The notes under the pieces: generated by a model
The model's database searches: none
Seen by the model: only the letters and a program-made list of their open reading frames with translations
What the model was told of the DNA's origin: nothing
Made by a program: the position numbers and the translations under genes
Origin: Streptomyces sp. NRRL F-2664
GTDB lineage: Bacteria; Actinomycetota; Actinomycetes; Streptomycetales; Streptomycetaceae
Direction of reading: 5' to 3'
DNA: 64,000 bases
NCBI RefSeq assembly: GCF_000719345.1
Contig: NZ_JOFX01000010.1
Coordinates: forward strand, 62,001 to 126,000
Part shown: piece by piece, positions 25,235 through 33,151 of the stretch
Layout of the letters: every line of letters begins with the position of its first letter
How positions within the stretch are numbered: position 1 is the first letter of the stretch

Positions 25235-26859
25235 GCACCGCCACTGACACCAAGGCGCGCAAAGCGCCGGCCGGCGAGCGCGTAGCGGACTGGGCGGACG
25301 GCCGCCTGGGCATCTACAGCCTCGCCAAGGCGAACATGCGCAAGATCTTCCCGGACCACTGGTCCTTCATGCTGGGTGAGATCTGCCTCTACAGCTTCAT
25401 CATCATCATCCTCACGGGTGTGTACCTGACGCTGTTCTTCCACCCGAGCATGAACGAGGTGGAGTACCACGGCAGCTACGTCCCGATGCAGGGCGTCCTG
25501 ATGTCCGAGGCGTTCGCCTCGACGCTCGACATCAGCTTCGACGTCCGCGGTGGCCTGCTGATCCGTCAGATCCACCACTGGGCGGCGCTGATCTTCGTCG
25601 CGGCGATGATCGTGCACATGATGCGCGTCTTCTTCACCGGCGCGTTCCGCAAGCCGCGCGAGGTCAACTGGATCTTCGGCTTCCTGCTGCTGGTCCTCGG
25701 CATGTTCACCGGCTTCACCGGTTACTCCCTGCCGGACGACCTGCTCTCGGGTACCGGTGTCCGCTTCATGCAGGGCGCCATCCTGTCCGTCCCGGTCGTC
25801 GGCACGTACCTGTCGATGTTCCTGTTCGGCGGCGAGTTCCCGGGCGGCGACTTCGTCGCGCGCTTCTACTCGGTGCACATCCTGCTGCTGCCCGGCATCA
25901 TGATGGGCCTCCTCGTGGCCCACCTGATCCTGGTCTTCTACCACAAGCACACCCAGTACGCGGGCCCCGGCAAGACGAACAACAACGTCGTCGGCATGCC
26001 GCTGCTGCCGGTCTACATGGCCAAGGCCGGAGGCTTCTTCTTCCTGGTCTTCGGTGTGATCTCCGTCGTCGCGGCCGTCGCCTCGATCAACCCGATCTGG
26101 GCCCTCGGCCCGTACCGCCCGGACCACGTGTCCACCGGTGCGCAGCCCGACTGGTACATGGGTATGCCCGAAGGCCTGATCCGTGCCATGCCCGGCTGGG
26201 AGATCAACCTGTGGGGCCACACGCTCGTCCTGGGCGTGTTCATCCCGCTGATCCTCTTCCCGCTGGTGCTCGGTGCGATCGCCGTCTGGCCGTTCATCGA
26301 GTCGTGGGTCACCGGCGACAAGCGCGAGCACCACATCCTGGACCGCCCGCGCAACGTCCCGACCCGCACGGCCTTCGGTGTCGCCTGGATCGCGGAGTAC
26401 ATCGTGCTCCTCATCGGCGGCGGCAACGACATGTTCGCCCAGTACTTCCACCTGTCGATCAACTCGATCACCTGGTTCGTCCGGATCGGCTTCTTCGTCG
26501 TCCCGGTCCTCGCCTTCATCGTCACCAAGCGCATCTGCCTCGGCCTCCAGCGCCGGGACCGGGACAAGGTGCTGCACGGTCGCGAGACCGGCATCATCAA
26601 GCGCCTGCCGCACGGTGAGTTCGTCGAGGTCCACGAGCCGCTCCCGCAGGGCAAGCTGCACACCCTCACCGCGCACGAGCAGTACGAGCCGATCGAGATC
26701 GGCCCGACGGTCGACGAGAACGGCGTCGAGCGCAAGGTGAAGGCCGGCGAGAAGCTGCGCGCGAAGCTCAGCAAGGGCTTCTACGCCGAGGGCAACCAGA
26801 TCGCCAAGCCCACGGTGGAGGAGTACAAGGAGATCCAGTCCGGCCACGGCCACCACTGA
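25231..26859 (+). CDS. qcrB: Cytochrome b subunit of the bcc complex
   Basis: Menaquinol-oxidising subunit with two b hemes. 542 residues; nine or so helices. Heme-ligand helices are IHHWAALIFVAAMIVHMMRVFF and HILLLPGIMMGLLVAHLILVFYHKHTQ, and the quinol-site motif is PEGL (GMPEGLIRAMPGWE), the variant usual in actinobacteria. The C-terminal extension of about 120 residues (FVEVHEPLPQGKLHTLT...) is hydrophilic, also actinobacterial. ATG overlaps the qcrA stop by 4 nt. The operon ends in a strong terminator at 26917-26947. Confidence 0.95.
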   Translation: MSTATDTKARKAPAGERVADWADGRLGIYSLAKANMRKIFPDHWSFMLGEICLYSFIIIILTGVYLTLFFHPSMNEVEYHGSYVPMQGVLMSEAFASTLDISFDVRGGLLIRQIHHWAALIFVAAMIVHMMRVFFTGAFRKPREVNWIFGFLLLVLGMFTGFTGYSLPDDLLSGTGVRFMQGAILSVPVVGTYLSMFLFGGEFPGGDFVARFYSVHILLLPGIMMGLLVAHLILVFYHKHTQYAGPGKTNNNVVGMPLLPVYMAKAGGFFFLVFGVISVVAAVASINPIWALGPYRPDHVSTGAQPDWYMGMPEGLIRAMPGWEINLWGHTLVLGVFIPLILFPLVLGAIAVWPFIESWVTGDKREHHILDRPRNVPTRTAFGVAWIAEYIVLLIGGGNDMFAQYFHLSINSITWFVRIGFFVVPVLAFIVTKRICLGLQRRDRDKVLHGRETGIIKRLPHGEFVEVHEPLPQGKLHTLTAHEQYEPIEIGPTVDENGVERKVKAGEKLRAKLSKGFYAEGNQIAKPTVEEYKEIQSGHGHH

Positions 26860-26916
26860 TCCCCTGCACGACCGCATGAGGGACTGATTCCGGTCAGTCC
26901 TGGTGTCGCCACGGCG

Positions 26917-26947
26917 AGAGCCCCGTCCAGTGTCTGGACGGGGCTCT
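26917..26947 (+). terminator. Terminator of ctaE-qcrCAB
   Basis: AGAGCCCCGTCCAG (26917-26930), TGT loop, CTGGACGGGGCTCT (26934-26947), then TTG. Perfect 14-bp stem. Confidence 0.9.
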
Positions 26948-27023
26948 TTGCCGTAACCGGGGCTGGATAGGCTGATCTCCGACCCATTCGACGTGGAACC
27001 CCCATCAACAGCAGGAGCGGACC

Positions 27024-28088
27024 ATGAACGTTGTGACCCCGGCAGGCGGCGACAGCGTGGCGGCCCGTGGGTGGCCGGGCGTCCTCGACGCACTGCTGTC
27101 CGGCCAGGACCTCGGCGCCGACGACACCGCCTGGGCCATGGACCGGATCATGCGCGGGGAGGCCACCGACGCGCAGATCGCCGGCTTCGTGGTCGCCCTG
27201 CGCGCCAAGGGGGAGACCGTCGCGGAGATCAACGGCCTGGTACGGGCCATGTACGGGCACGCCAACCTCATCGAGGTGCCCGGTCGCACGGTCGACATCG
27301 TCGGCACCGGCGGCGACGGCGCCAAGACGGTCAACATCTCCACCATGTCGGCGGTCGTCGTCGCCGGAACCGGCGCCAAGGTCGTCAAGCACGGCAACCG
27401 GGCCGCGTCCTCCGCCAGCGGGTCCTCCGACGTCCTGGAGAAGCTCGGCGTCAACCTCGACCTGAGCACCGCGCGGGTCGTCGAGGTCGCCGAGGAGGCC
27501 GGCATCACCTTCTGCTTCGCGGTGAAGTTCCACCCCGCCCTGCGGCACGTCGCGGGCGCCCGCCGCGAACTGGGCATCCGGACCACCTTCAACATCCTCG
27601 GCCCGCTCACCAACCCGGCCCGCGTCCGCTCCCAGGCCACCGGGGTCGCAGACCCCCGGATGGCCCCCATCGTGGCGGGGGTCCTCGCCGAACGCGGCTC
27701 GTCCGCCCTCGTCTTCCGCGGCGACGACGGCCTCGACGAACTGACCACCACGGCCACCTCCCGCGTCTGGTGGGTCCGCGACGGCAAGGCCACCGAGCAG
27801 TCCTTCGACCCGCGCGACGTCGGCATCCCGCTGGTCGACGTCTCCGCCCTGGCCGGCGGGGACCCCTCCTACAACGCCGACGTCGCCCGCCGCCTGCTGG
27901 CCGGCGAGACCGGACCGGTGCGCGACGCCGTGCTGCTGAACTCGGCCGCCGCCCTCGTCGCCCTGGACCCGGGCGCGGGCACCCTGGAGGAGCAGATCGC
28001 CGCGGGCATCGCCCGGGCGGCCGAGTCCATCGACTCGGGAGCCGCCCGGGCCGCCCTGGAGCGCTGGGTGGCGGCCAGCAACGCCTGA
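27024..28088 (+). CDS. trpD: Anthranilate phosphoribosyltransferase
   Basis: Second step of the tryptophan branch: anthranilate plus PRPP gives phosphoribosyl-anthranilate. 354 residues, with [21 protein letters not shown] in the N-terminal helical domain, PRPP loop [17 protein letters not shown] (about 91-107), [21 protein letters not shown] and [17 protein letters not shown] lies 7 nt upstream of the ATG. It stands alone, not with other trp genes, as usual in Streptomyces; trpEG is 25 kb away in this window. A hairpin terminator follows at 28109-28137. Confidence 0.95.
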   Translation: MNVVTPAGGDSVAARGWPGVLDALLSGQDLGADDTAWAMDRIMRGEATDAQIAGFVVALRAKGETVAEINGLVRAMYGHANLIEVPGRTVDIVGTGGDGAKTVNISTMSAVVVAGTGAKVVKHGNRAASSASGSSDVLEKLGVNLDLSTARVVEVAEEAGITFCFAVKFHPALRHVAGARRELGIRTTFNILGPLTNPARVRSQATGVADPRMAPIVAGVLAERGSSALVFRGDDGLDELTTTATSRVWWVRDGKATEQSFDPRDVGIPLVDVSALAGGDPSYNADVARRLLAGETGPVRDAVLLNSAAALVALDPGAGTLEEQIAAGIARAAESIDSGAARAALERWVAASNA

Positions 28089-28108
28089 CCCGGTACCCGT
28101 GCCACGCC

Positions 28109-28137
28109 GACCCCGGTCCGCCATGCGGACCGGGGTC
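28109..28137 (+). terminator. Terminator of trpD
   Basis: GACCCCGGTCCG (28109-28120) and CGGACCGGGGTC (28126-28137), CCATG loop, then TTG. Confidence 0.85.
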
Positions 28138-28172
28138 TTGTGCACGGCCGATCTTGTGGCAGGATGCTGGCA

Positions 28173-28290
28173 GGTCACGAGTGACAGCGTTCAGGCCCCG
28201 GCTTGCTGTCCGGCAACCCTCCTTCCGTGGCGGGGTGCCCCGGGTGATGACCGGGCCGTAGGCAGCAAGGCCTACGGCAAGCGCGGATCC
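28173..28290 (+). ncRNA. SAM-IV riboswitch aptamer
   Basis: The segment follows the SAM-IV consensus: GGTCACGAGTGACAGCG, then CAGGCCCCGGCTTGCTGTCC, the conserved GGCAACCCTCC, CGTGGCGGGGTGCCCCGGGTGATGACC (split here only for length: 28226-28252) and, at the end, CCGTAGGCAGCAAGGCCTACGG followed by CAAGCGCGGATCC. The SAM-I-like core (CCGGCAACCC, GGTGC...GATGACC) with the extra 3' pseudoknot hairpin distinguishes SAM-IV from SAM-I. Ligand is S-adenosylmethionine. The 3' strand runs into a terminator-like hairpin. SAM-IV is known almost only from Actinomycetales, where it represses sulfur/methionine genes. Confidence 0.9.
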
Positions 28291-28327
28291 CTCGACACCA
28301 GGGGTCCTGGTCTCTCGAGGAGCGTTT
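28290..28327 (+). terminator. Expression-platform hairpin of the SAM-IV riboswitch
   Basis: Outer stem CCTCGA (28290-28295)/TCGAGG (28315-28320) and inner ACCAGG (28297-28302)/CCTGGT (28306-28311), followed by AGCGTTTT. Its 3' arm also contains the GAGGAG Shine-Dalgarno of a downstream mini-ORF, so it could act by termination, SD masking, or both. Confidence 0.6.
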
Positions 28328-28330
28328 TCC

Positions 28331-28351
28331 GTGAGCAAGCGAATGCGATAG
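28331..28351 (+). CDS. Possible upstream mini-ORF (six residues)
   Basis: GTG AGC AAG CGA ATG CGA TAG encodes MSKRMR, preceded by GAGGAG (28317-28322) at 8 nt. It lies between the riboswitch and the aminotransferase gene, 165 nt upstream of that start. The region 28352-28515 holds no other gene that I can see. A leader peptide is possible; a chance SD is the alternative. Confidence 0.35.
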   Translation: MSKRMR

Positions 28352-28515
28352 GGCGACTGCCGCCCCGACTTCACCCCCTCGGACCGGGGTCACCTCCCCG
28401 CTGGTAGCCCGACCGTGCCGTCCGAGGCCCCTCCCGTACCCCGGACGGCCGTACCGCCGTACCCGCGTACGGGCACCCCGAAGCCATTCAGCCCTGCCTG
28501 CCGGGAGATACCGCC

Positions 28516-29895
28516 ATGTCCGCAACCTTGAACGCCGCCGTCGCCACCGCCCCCGCCCCCGCCGCCTGCGCCGAGCCGCTGGCCGTCCTCGGCCGTGACG
28601 TCACCGTCCCCCTCGTCACCGGCGGCGAGGTCACCTACGCGGCCCTCGACTACGCCGCCAGCGCCCCCGCCCTCCAGCGGGTCTGGGACGACGTGGCCGC
28701 CTACGCCCCCTACTACGGCAGCGTCCACCGCGGCGCCGGATACCTCTCGCAGCTGTCCACCGACCTCTTCGAGCAGAGCCGCGCCACGGTTGCCGCATTC
28801 CTGGACTGCCGCCCGACCGACCAGGTCGTGTTCACCCGCTCCACCACCGACTCACTGAACCTGCTCGCCGCCGCGCTCCCCGCCGGCTGCCAGGTCTTCG
28901 TCTTCGAGACCGAGCACCACGCCTCGCTCCTGCCGTGGACGGACGCGCAGGTCACCTACCTCGATGCGCCGCGCACGCCGGACGAGGCCGTCGCCCTCCT
29001 GGAGCGGGCACTCAGCGACCGCGACCCCTACGGCCCGGCGCTCGTGTGCGTCACCGGCGCCTCCAACGTCACCGGCGAGCTGTGGCCGGTGAAGGAACTG
29101 GCCGCCGCCGCGCACGCCCACGGCGCGCGCATCGTGCTGGACGCCGCCCAGCTGGCCCCGCACCACCCCGTCTCCGTGCGCGACCTCGACGTCGACTGGG
29201 TCGCCTTCTCCGGCCACAAGCTGTACGCGCCCTTCGGCTCGGGCGTCCTCGCCGGCCGTGCCGACTGGCTGCAGCAGGCCGATCCTTACCTGGCGGGCGG
29301 CGGGGCCTCCCGCAAGGTCTCCCGCCGCGAGGACGGCGGCGTCGACGTCGAGTGGCACACCACGGCCGCCCGCCACGAGGCCGGCTCCCCGAACGTCATC
29401 GGCGTCCACTCCATCGCCTCGGCCTGCCGGGCCCTGACCGAGGCGGGCTTCGAGAACCTGGTGGCCCGCGAGCAGCACCTCATCGCGAAGGTCCGCGCAG
29501 GCCTGGCGGAGGTCCCGGCGGTCCGGGTCCTGTCCCTCTTCGGCGACGACGCCCCGCGGGTCGGCGTCATCTCCTTCGTCGTGGACGGCTGGAACAGCTC
29601 CCACTTCGCCACCGCGCTCTCCGCGGAGTACGGGATCGGGGTACGGGACGGCCTGTTCTGCGCGCACCCGCTGGTGCGGACCCTGCTCGGCAGCGAGCCG
29701 CAGGCGCAGGGCGAGTGCGGGGCCCCCGAGGCGGCGCCGGGGGAGCGCTCCCTGAACGCGATCCGCGTCAGCTTCGGCGCGGGCACCCCCGACGAGCATG
29801 TGGACCGCTTCGTCGGCGCGGTCCGGGAACTCGTCGCGGACGGCGCGAAGTGGCAGTACCGCACGGAGGAGGGCCGCTGCGTCCCCCTGCGCTGA
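28516..29895 (+). CDS. SufS-like class V aminotransferase (putative cysteine desulfurase family)
   Basis: 459 residues, PLP fold type I: YAALDYAASAPALQRVW, VVFTRSTTDSLNLLA, FETEHHASLLPW, IVLDAAQLAPHHP, and the PLP lysine in FSGHKLYAPFGSGVLAG (about residue 235). The segment EYGIGVRDGLFCAHPLVR has a Cys in the region of the SufS active-site loop (usually RSGHHCAQP), so desulfurase activity is possible but unproved. GGGAG lies 8 nt upstream of the ATG. It is controlled by the SAM-IV riboswitch, so a role in sulfur amino-acid metabolism follows. It stands alone and converges with the Lrp-type gene. Confidence 0.85.
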   Translation: MSATLNAAVATAPAPAACAEPLAVLGRDVTVPLVTGGEVTYAALDYAASAPALQRVWDDVAAYAPYYGSVHRGAGYLSQLSTDLFEQSRATVAAFLDCRPTDQVVFTRSTTDSLNLLAAALPAGCQVFVFETEHHASLLPWTDAQVTYLDAPRTPDEAVALLERALSDRDPYGPALVCVTGASNVTGELWPVKELAAAAHAHGARIVLDAAQLAPHHPVSVRDLDVDWVAFSGHKLYAPFGSGVLAGRADWLQQADPYLAGGGASRKVSRREDGGVDVEWHTTAARHEAGSPNVIGVHSIASACRALTEAGFENLVAREQHLIAKVRAGLAEVPAVRVLSLFGDDAPRVGVISFVVDGWNSSHFATALSAEYGIGVRDGLFCAHPLVRTLLGSEPQAQGECGAPEAAPGERSLNAIRVSFGAGTPDEHVDRFVGAVRELVADGAKWQYRTEEGRCVPLR

Positions 29896-29977
29896 CGGCC
29901 CGCGGGTGGCGGCCCCTGCGCACCGGGTGCGGCCCGGCGCCGCGGCGGGGTGCTCGGCGTTGACGGCCCGGGTTGCC

Positions 29978-30013
29978 TGTGCCGGGTGCGGCCCGCGGGC
30001 CGCACCCGGCACA
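29978..30013. terminator. Perfect 36-nt palindrome, likely bidirectional terminator
   Basis: TGTGCCGGGTGCGGCCCG (29978-29995) and its exact inverse CGGGCCGCACCCGGCACA (29996-30013) form an uninterrupted palindrome. Further out, GGGGTGCTCGGCG (29947-29959) matches in inverse CGCCGAGCACCCC (30071-30083), giving nested pairing across the gap between convergent genes. Confidence 0.7.
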
Positions 30014-30114
30014 CGCCCCGCGGACAGACCGGGCGGATCCGGGCAGCGTCCCGGGACACCGACGCACCACCGCCGAGCACCCCCGCAGGGGCCGGGGCAC
30101 GGCCGAAGCCGGCG

Positions 30115-30396
30115 CTACGCGTCGAGGCCGATCGCGAACGCCGCCTCCAGGTCGTGCTGGGAGTACGTGCGGAACGCCACGTGCGTGTCCGTCGCCTCGA
30201 CGCCCGGGATCTTGCTGATGCGGCCGGGGATGATGTCGGCCAGGTTCTCGTGGCGGTTCACGCGGACCAGCGCGATCAGGTCGTAGGTCCCCGTCACGGA
30301 GTAGACCTCGCTGACGCTGTCCAGCGCGGCGATGGACTCGGCGATCTCGGGGATGCGGTCCACGCTGGTCTTGATGAGCACGATCGCGGTGATCAC
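30115..30396 (-). CDS. Stand-alone Lrp/AsnC ligand-binding (RAM) domain protein
   Basis: 93 residues: MITAIVLIKTSVDRIPEIAESIAALDSVSEVYSVTGTYDLIALVRVNRHENLADIIPGRISKIPGVEATDTHVAF (shown to describe the beta-alpha-beta RAM repeat with its GxYDL ligand turn) is split here as IPEIAESIAALDSVSEVY and VTGTYDLIALVRV. There is no helix-turn-helix, so it cannot bind DNA as Lrp does; such proteins may sense amino acids or pair with full Lrp regulators. GTG 30396 overlaps the upstream rhomboid stop by 4 nt, so it is coupled to that gene. Confidence 0.87.
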   Translation of the reverse strand: MITAIVLIKTSVDRIPEIAESIAALDSVSEVYSVTGTYDLIALVRVNRHENLADIIPGRISKIPGVEATDTHVAFRTYSQHDLEAAFAIGLDA

Positions 30397-31115
30397 GGCT
30401 GGCTGTCTCCCTCGGTGGCCGTCGCTGGTCGACCCACTCTAGTCGTACCCCGATAGCGGGCCCACGCGTAGAGGAAGCCCAGGGAGAAGCCCACCAGGTG
30501 GGCCAGATACGCCACTCCCGGCCCGCTCTGCGCGCGCTGCGCGGCCACCCCCTGCAGGGCGAACCAGAACAGCAGCACCAGCCACGCCGGGAACCGCAGC
30601 GGCAGGAAGAAGAGGAAGGGGAACAGGCTCGTCACCCTCGCCCGCGGCAGCAGGTAGAGGAACGCCCCCAGTACGGCCGAGATCGCCCCGGACGCGCCCA
30701 CCAGGGTCTGCGCGGACTCCGCGTTGGCCGCCGCGTACGCCGCCAGCGCCAGGTAGCCCGTACAGAGGTAGAAGACGAGGAACGCCGGACGGCCCATCCG
30801 CTCCTCGGCCATCGCGCCGAAGACGAAGAGGAAGAGCATGTTGCCGAGCAGGTGCAGCCAGCTGCCGTGCACGAACAGCGCGGTGAGCGGCGTCAGCCAG
30901 GCGCGGGGCGTGCGGGTGAAGAGCTCGTCGGGGACCACGCCCCACCGCCGGAAGTACGCGGTGCCGGCGCCGATGAGCTCGTCGCCGGTCCCGTAGGCCG
31001 GGTTGAGCCCCGATGCGGGGCCGAGGACGAACACCACGGCGCAGCCCGCGATCAGCGCGTGGGTGACCACCGGTCCCCGGGCGGCCTCGCGCACGGCCTG
31101 CCACCTTACGATCAT
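30393..31115 (-). CDS. Rhomboid-family intramembrane serine protease
   Basis: 240 residues with six to seven helices. The first long loop carries the LTPLTALFVHGSWLHLLGNMLFLF signature. The catalytic serine is in VGASGAISAVLGAF and the catalytic histidine in YLAHLVGFSLGFLYAW. It would cleave membrane proteins within the bilayer. Start is uncertain: ATG 31115 (MIVRWQAVREAARG) or ATG 31127; neither has a clear SD. Frames farther upstream are shadow. It is divergent from the zinc-ribbon protein gene and coupled by a 4-nt overlap to the Lrp-type gene. Confidence 0.88.
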   Translation of the reverse strand: MIVRWQAVREAARGPVVTHALIAGCAVVFVLGPASGLNPAYGTGDELIGAGTAYFRRWGVVPDELFTRTPRAWLTPLTALFVHGSWLHLLGNMLFLFVFGAMAEERMGRPAFLVFYLCTGYLALAAYAAANAESAQTLVGASGAISAVLGAFLYLLPRARVTSLFPFLFFLPLRFPAWLVLLFWFALQGVAAQRAQSGPGVAYLAHLVGFSLGFLYAWARYRGTTRVGRPATATEGDSQP

Positions 31116-31250
31116 GTGACAGAGCATGACGCAACGTGCCCCACCTGAAGCGGTGGCAGGCCGTAGGGTTACGAGCTGCGGTCCCCAGGCCGACACGGAC
31201 GGCCGAACGACCGGTTTAATTGAATGAGCTACGAAGGAGTGAGCAGCCCG

Positions 31251-31490
31251 ATGACGGTTCCTCTGCCGACCGACACCACGCGGTGGCGCTGCACCTTGTG
31301 CGGCAACCTCACGCGCTTCGACGTCACCCGTTCGTCGAAGGTCGTCGAGTACGTCCACCTGGACCTCGCCGGGGAGCCCAAGGTCGAGGAGCGCGAGGTG
31401 GTCAATGAGACCATCGAGTCGGTCCGCTGCCGCTGGTGCAACGCGGTGGACCAGATCGAGCTCGTGGACAGGCCGGGCGCGGACTCCTGA
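31251..31490 (+). CDS. Small zinc-ribbon protein
   Basis: 79 residues with paired CxxC motifs CTLCGN and CRWCNA, 45 or so residues apart, separated by a basic and acidic strand region (FDVTRSSKVVEYVHLDLAGEPKVEE). This is a zinc-ribbon fold that may bind zinc and RNA or protein. GAAGGAG lies 11 nt before ATG 31251 (MTVPLPTDTTRW); an in-frame ATG at 31224 has no SD. Function unknown. It is followed 46 nt later by the NYN-domain gene, probably one transcript. Confidence 0.8.
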   Translation: MTVPLPTDTTRWRCTLCGNLTRFDVTRSSKVVEYVHLDLAGEPKVEEREVVNETIESVRCRWCNAVDQIELVDRPGADS

Positions 31491-31536
31491 CGGAGCCCCG
31501 TCCGCAGGCAGACCATCACGGTAGGGGTGACGGATT

Positions 31537-32898
31537 GTGGAGCCAGCAAGCGGCGCCGGGCCGGCCGACGCGGCCGGCGACGCCGCGGAGGCGCTCGACC
31601 GCCCGCTGCCGGAAGGCGTGCGGCGCCGGGTCGTCGCGCTCGTCTCGGACGCCTTCGGCGCGCTGACGGTCGCCGACCTGCCGGCGCAGCTGCGCCAGTA
31701 CGCCCGTTTCACCCCGACCCGGCGCGCCAAGTTCGCGGGCAACGCCATGGCCGCGGCGGTCGAGACCGACCCGGTGTTCCGCAGCAGGGTCGCGGAGAAG
31801 CTGCGCGAGGCGCAGGCGGACCTGGCGAACGCGCTGGAGGCGGGTGCGCCGCCGGCCGCCGCGGATCCGCTGGACGTGGCGGCGGCCGCCTTCGTCCTGC
31901 GGCCCGCGGGCTGGGTCAAGCTGGTGGCCGCCGCGGGGGAGGAGGCGCAGCGCGCCGATGCCGAGCGGGTCGGCGAGGAGACCCGGCGCGAGCTGGAGCG
32001 CCTGCGCGAGGAGCTGGAACAGGTACGGGAGCTGCAGCGCACGGGCGGTGAGCAGGTACGCGCTGAGCTGGAGGCGGCGCGGAAGGACGCGGAATCGCTT
32101 CAGCGCCGGCTGCGCAGCGCCCTGAGCGACGTGAAGCGGGGCGAGGCGGCCCTGCGCAAGGTGACCGCCGAGATCGACGGGATCCGCGGGGAGGCCGCGG
32201 CGCGGGTGGCGGCCGCCGAGAGCGAGTCGCGGCGGCTGAAGTCCCGTCTGGCGGAGGTGGAGACGGCGCTGGAGACCTCGCGCAGGGCCACCCGTGAGGG
32301 GCGCAGCATCGAGGACATGCGGCTGCGGCTGCTGCTGGACACCGTGCTCGACGCGGCGCAGGGGCTGCGCCGGGAGCTGGCGCTGCCGCCGGTGAACACC
32401 CGCCCGGCGGACACGGTGGACGCGGTGGAGCCGGGGCGGATGACGCCGAAGGACATCGCGGCGCGGGCCCTGTCGGAGACCGATCCGGCGCTGCTGGACC
32501 AGTTGTTGGCGCTGCCGCAGGCCCATCTGGTGGTCGACGGCTACAACGTGACCAAGACGGGCTATCCGACGATGCCGCTGGAGAAGCAGCGGCTGCGGCT
32601 GCTGGGCGGGCTGTCGATGCTGGCCGCGCAGACGGGTGCGGAGATGACCTGCGTCTTCGACGGCGCCGAGCTGGCGGCCCCGGTGCTGCTGGCGCCGCCG
32701 CGCGGGGTGCGGGTGCTGTTCTCCAAGGCGGGTGTGACGGCGGACGAGCTGATCCGGCAGCTGGTGCGGGCGGAGCCGCCCGGCCGGCCGGTGGTCGTGG
32801 TCTCCACGGACCGCGAGGTCGCCGACGGTGTGGCCAAGGCCGGAGCCCGGCCCGTAGCATCCGCTTTGTTGCTGAAGCGGCTTTCGCGCGTTTCCTAA
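31537..32898 (+). CDS. NYN-domain (YacP-like) putative RNase with coiled-coil region
   Basis: 453 residues: an N-terminal alpha-helical region (about 20-110), an Arg/Glu-rich coiled coil (about 140-270; REELEQVRELQRTGGEQVRAEL) and a C-terminal NYN/PIN-like domain. The nuclease motifs are HLVVDGYNVTKTGYPT (about residue 330), MTCVFDGAELA and VVSTDREVADGVAKAG, each with acidic metal ligands. YacP relatives trim or process RNA; this one is larger than YacP because of the coiled coil. GTG 31537 is supported by GGGG about 8-10 nt upstream. Exact substrate unknown. Confidence 0.85.
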   Translation: MEPASGAGPADAAGDAAEALDRPLPEGVRRRVVALVSDAFGALTVADLPAQLRQYARFTPTRRAKFAGNAMAAAVETDPVFRSRVAEKLREAQADLANALEAGAPPAAADPLDVAAAAFVLRPAGWVKLVAAAGEEAQRADAERVGEETRRELERLREELEQVRELQRTGGEQVRAELEAARKDAESLQRRLRSALSDVKRGEAALRKVTAEIDGIRGEAAARVAAAESESRRLKSRLAEVETALETSRRATREGRSIEDMRLRLLLDTVLDAAQGLRRELALPPVNTRPADTVDAVEPGRMTPKDIAARALSETDPALLDQLLALPQAHLVVDGYNVTKTGYPTMPLEKQRLRLLGGLSMLAAQTGAEMTCVFDGAELAAPVLLAPPRGVRVLFSKAGVTADELIRQLVRAEPPGRPVVVVSTDREVADGVAKAGARPVASALLLKRLSRVS

Positions 32899-33019
32899 CT
32901 CCCGTTCCACATGTCCGAATTGGTGGGTCGCGGGGAGGACGCACCGTCAAGTGCCCGGCACAGAGCGTGCGCTGAAGGTAAAGAACCTGGTCGGGGGCGG
33001 AGTTTTTTCCCGGCAGGAT

Positions 33020-33049
33020 TTGAACTGATCACAGCTGGGTCACTAGGGT
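33020..33049 (+). promoter_or_regulatory. Vegetative-type promoter for the NlpC/P60 gene
   Basis: TTGAAC (33020-33025), an 18-bp spacer and TAGGGT (33044-33049), an HrdB-like pair. It predicts transcription start near 33056, about 95 nt before the start codon. The 5' leader is long for Streptomyces, but I find no c-di-AMP riboswitch motif in it. Confidence 0.5.
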
Positions 33050-33151
33050 CTGCTCAAACCTTCGTGCGGTGGATCACTCATTCGGGGTGGCAGCGAAGGT
33101 GCTGCCGAGTTGCGTTCTTCGGCGGCTCTAAGGAAGAAGGAGCTCGCCTTC

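Noticed and set aside
32899..33151. Possible c-di-AMP (ydaO) riboswitch before the NlpC/P60 gene
   Set aside because: I looked because Streptomyces cell-wall hydrolases often have one, but the conserved GGGGGAACC-type core and its partner are not present.
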